Of a DNA stretch of 64,000 nt, positions 62,237 to 64,000 are shown piece after piece. The stretch's first letter is position 1. Each line of letters starts with the position of its first letter. The translations under genes and the position numbers were made by a program. Origin of the DNA: Candidatus Gastranaerophilales bacterium (GTDB taxonomy: Bacteria > Cyanobacteriota > Vampirovibrionia > Gastranaerophilales > Gastranaerophilaceae); the NCBI GenBank assembly GCA_944325885.1, contig CALVBT010000003.1:228251-292250 (forward strand), in the 5' to 3' direction. Under the pieces are notes generated by a model. That model was not told where the DNA came from. It ran no database searches and saw only the letters and a list, made by a program, of their open reading frames with translations.

Positions 62237-63265
62237 TTATATCATTTTCCAGAAGATATATCCGAGATAAATCACATAGAACACACCGCAGGTAACAAGT
62301 ATGTGTGCGCTAAAATGTTTGTCCCTGTACAAATTAAAGAACAACAGCAATGTTGAACAATAAACGAGGACAATATTTATTATAGACTCCATACCAAAAA
62401 CCCACGGGGTCAAAAGTATGCCGATTGCTGTCGGAATACAGCTTTGAAAGACCATTGCACCTGTTATGTTTCCTAGTGCCAGTGTGTCTTTGTTCTGGCT
62501 TACCCACAGCACACTGTTGAATTTTTCCGGCAGCTCTGTTGCTATTGGTGCAAGTATCAGGCTCAGGACAAGAGGATTTATATGGAACAATGATGCAAAG
62601 AACTTTATCTGTCCGACAAACATGTGTGCAAAACAAATCAACGCCCCGATAGATACAACCACCTGAAGCCATACTAAAAATGTATTGTATTTTCTAAATA
62701 TTTTTTGAAACAAAAGCTCCTCAACCTCTGCACTTTCTCCGCACTGAGAATGAGAGCAGTTCAAAGTTCTGAAAACATAAACTATATAATACACAAACAG
62801 CCCTATTGCACAGGCATATTTTAACGGTTTTATGTGGATAAAACCTGCAATAATAGCGAGCGTGTAGCTAAAGAAAAAGAACTTCAAATCACGAAACATT
62901 ACTACATAGTTTGCGTTCATCTTGTGTTCACGTTTGCCCATACTTCTGAATATCACAACAGCAAGCCCTGTAACGAACATTGCCAGAGTAGAGAGCAAAA
63001 ACGGTGCGCCCAAAATCGCCCCGATACCGATTTCCTTACCCACGTTAACATCTGTATGAGCAAGATAAGCCCCGAGAATAGCGACCAGAGGCACTATTGT
63101 TTCGGGCAGTGCTGTCCCCACAGCAGCGAGTATACTGCCCACAGCCCCCTCATTCAGGTTATAAATTTTTCCGAGATGTTCCACTGCGTTGGTAAAAACT
63201 ACACAACATCCCACTATCAAACATAAATTAAGTATTGTCAAAAATCCGTGCAAAATTGTTTCCAT
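62237..63265 (-). CDS. CaCA-family cation (calcium/sodium) exchanger
   Basis: 342 aa, about ten membrane helices. Both alpha repeats are visible: GAVGSILAAVGTALPETIVPLVAILGAYL near residue 40, and PLVLSLILAPIATELPEKFNSVLWVSQNKDTLALGNITGAMVFQSCIPTA near 235-285. The GTALPE and ATELPE acidic residues bind the cation. Members exchange Ca2+ for Na+ or H+. AGGTG precedes the ATG by 4 bases. Monocistronic. Confidence 0.88.
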   Translation of the reverse strand: METILHGFLTILNLCLIVGCCVVFTNAVEHLGKIYNLNEGAVGSILAAVGTALPETIVPLVAILGAYLAHTDVNVGKEIGIGAILGAPFLLSTLAMFVTGLAVVIFRSMGKREHKMNANYVVMFRDLKFFFFSYTLAIIAGFIHIKPLKYACAIGLFVYYIVYVFRTLNCSHSQCGESAEVEELLFQKIFRKYNTFLVWLQVVVSIGALICFAHMFVGQIKFFASLFHINPLVLSLILAPIATELPEKFNSVLWVSQNKDTLALGNITGAMVFQSCIPTAIGILLTPWVFGMESIINIVLVYCSTLLLFFNLYRDKHFSAHILVTCGVFYVIYLGYIFWKMI

Positions 63266-63285
63266 AATTCACCTTTGTTATTTCA

Positions 63286-63352
63286 CATTCTCAACTGACG
63301 CAGCTGTGTCCCTGGGTTTCACAAGCCATAAATAAGGCTGCCTCAGACAAAT
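63286..63352. repeat. Degenerate composite repeat, copy R4
   Basis: TTCTCAACTGACGCAGCTG, then CCTGGGTTTCACAAGCC and GCTGCCTCAGACAAAT, three blocks of R2 in shortened form. It lies in the divergent gap before the DHH gene. Confidence 0.5.
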
Positions 63353-63375
63353 TATTCAAGTCATAATTTTTATAT

Positions 63376-63381
63376 TATAAT
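63376..63381 (+). promoter_or_regulatory. -10 box of the DHH phosphoesterase gene, six bases from the ATG
   Basis: TATAAT at 63376-63381 and ATG at 63388, with no Shine-Dalgarno. The -35 region is not recognisable. Confidence 0.4.
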
Positions 63382-63387
63382 ATCTTT

Positions 63388-64000
63388 ATGAATTTTAACT
63401 CATTTAAAGAAATGATAGAAACAGCCGCCAAAGAAGCCAAAAGGGTACTGATTTTTTCACACGTAAACCCTGACGGCGACACTCTTGGCACGATGTGTGC
63501 AATGTACAGCGCACTAAAAGACAATTTTAACCTCGAAGCGGATATGGTTTACAACGGAATTGTTCCTGAAATCTACAAATTCCTTCCGTATATAGAGCTG
63601 GCAAAAAAGCCCTCTCAACTCGGCGAAACCGTATATGATATAGCAATAGCAGTAGATATTGCGGCAAAAGACAGAATGGGCGACAGCCTTCCTTATTTTG
63701 AAAAAGCAAAACACACTGTCAATTTTGACCACCACAAAACTAATACAAATTTTGCCGCCACAAATTTTGTACAGGCAGAAGGAGCCTGCGCAGGAGAAGT
63801 TCTGCTGGCATTTTTGGAAAGTTCCGGCTTAAAAATTAGCAAAGACACAGCCTATGGGTTATATACAGCTCTTTTGACCGACACAGGCGGGTTCCGTTAC
63901 GAAAACACAAAAGCAGAAACCCTAAAAAAAGCCTCACGGCTCATAGAATACGGTGCTGAGCCTGCAAAAATTTCCAGATACTGTTACGAATCAAAACCCA
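63388..64000 (+). CDS. DHH-family phosphoesterase (NrnA/bifunctional oligoribonuclease-like), truncated by window edge
   Basis: The first 204 codons are present. VLIFSHVNPDGDTLGTMCAMYSAL has the HxNPDGD metal motif, AVDIAAKDRMGD provides the next Asp, and VNFDHHKTN is the DHH motif. YTALLTDTGGFRYENTKAETLKKA completes the DHH domain. The DHHA1 domain lies beyond base 64000. NrnA-type enzymes degrade short oligoribonucleotides or pAp; others act on cyclic dinucleotide products. No Shine-Dalgarno; a TATAAT sits 6 bases before the ATG. Confidence 0.9.
   Translation, partial: MNFNSFKEMIETAAKEAKRVLIFSHVNPDGDTLGTMCAMYSALKDNFNLEADMVYNGIVPEIYKFLPYIELAKKPSQLGETVYDIAIAVDIAAKDRMGDSLPYFEKAKHTVNFDHHKTNTNFAATNFVQAEGACAGEVLLAFLESSGLKISKDTAYGLYTALLTDTGGFRYENTKAETLKKASRLIEYGAEPAKISRYCYESKP

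Overview
The window is AT-rich, densely coded bacterial chromosome that uses the standard code. No rRNA, tRNA, CRISPR array or prophage is visible. The best guess for the host is a flagellated, fermentative, non-photosynthetic relative of Cyanobacteria (Vampirovibrionia/Melainabacteria, probably Gastranaerophilales). The clues are families of class III-signal pilin-like proteins beginning with KA|FTLAETL, a long NusB with an internal insertion, a flagellin, and large uncharacterised proteins with an FKG motif about 30 residues from the start. This is an inference from gene style; no 16S gene is present to prove it.

Layout. 1-1.6 kb: corrinoid iron-sulfur protein genes acsD and acsC (methyl branch of acetyl-CoA synthase/CODH), acsC running off the left edge. 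1.6-10 kb: two small unknown proteins, glycolysis (gpmI, class II fba), a lytic-transglycosylase-like protein, a histidine kinase/receiver pair, lepA and an XRE regulator. 10-11.3 kb: a candidate small RNA, a hypothetical gene and a nest of inverted-repeat elements. 11.3-25.6 kb: LCP protein-hisG-mazG, proB-proA-hemW, yidD, a glycosyltransferase, dprA, an HD hydrolase, ffh and several glycine-zipper hypotheticals. 25.6-33.7 kb: a second candidate small RNA, flagellin, rsmE-cca, secD-secF-HTH/zinc ribbon and a calpain-like cysteine protease. 33.7-37 kb: a repeat-rich intergenic island, a TrmH-type methyltransferase and an M24 aminopeptidase. 37-46 kb: parvulin, glycine-rich protein, pilin-like gene with wecB, surE, pyrG, gatC and a DegT aminotransferase. 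46-54 kb: lpd-lipA, a sigma factor, ftsY-nusB, wecG, ftsE-ftsX and an HDOD protein. 54-57 kb: four tandem pilin-like genes. 57-62 kb: an acidic coiled-coil protein and two large paralogous FKG proteins. 62-64 kb: a small protein, a CaCA exchanger and a truncated DHH phosphoesterase at the right edge.

Three signals stand out. First, four unlinked genes (flagellin, a 63-aa protein, an 85-aa protein and the calpain-like protease) have promoters of the flagellar sigma-28 type, TAAA-N15/16-NCCGATAT or close to it. This suggests a flagellar regulon with three members of unknown role. Second, several genes (acsD, kinase, proB, lpd, the 37421 gene, the DHH gene) have a -10 box only 6-9 bases before the ATG and no Shine-Dalgarno, so they may be read from leaderless transcripts. 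Third, small non-coding repeats are scattered between genes: a 216-bp element with inverted ends in two copies, a nested second inverted-repeat module, and a composite repeat that sits at gene 3' ends and sometimes supplies the stop codon.

All functional calls rest on motifs read by eye; no database search was run. Coordinates of starts were moved inward where a ribosome binding site or family N-terminus argued for it.
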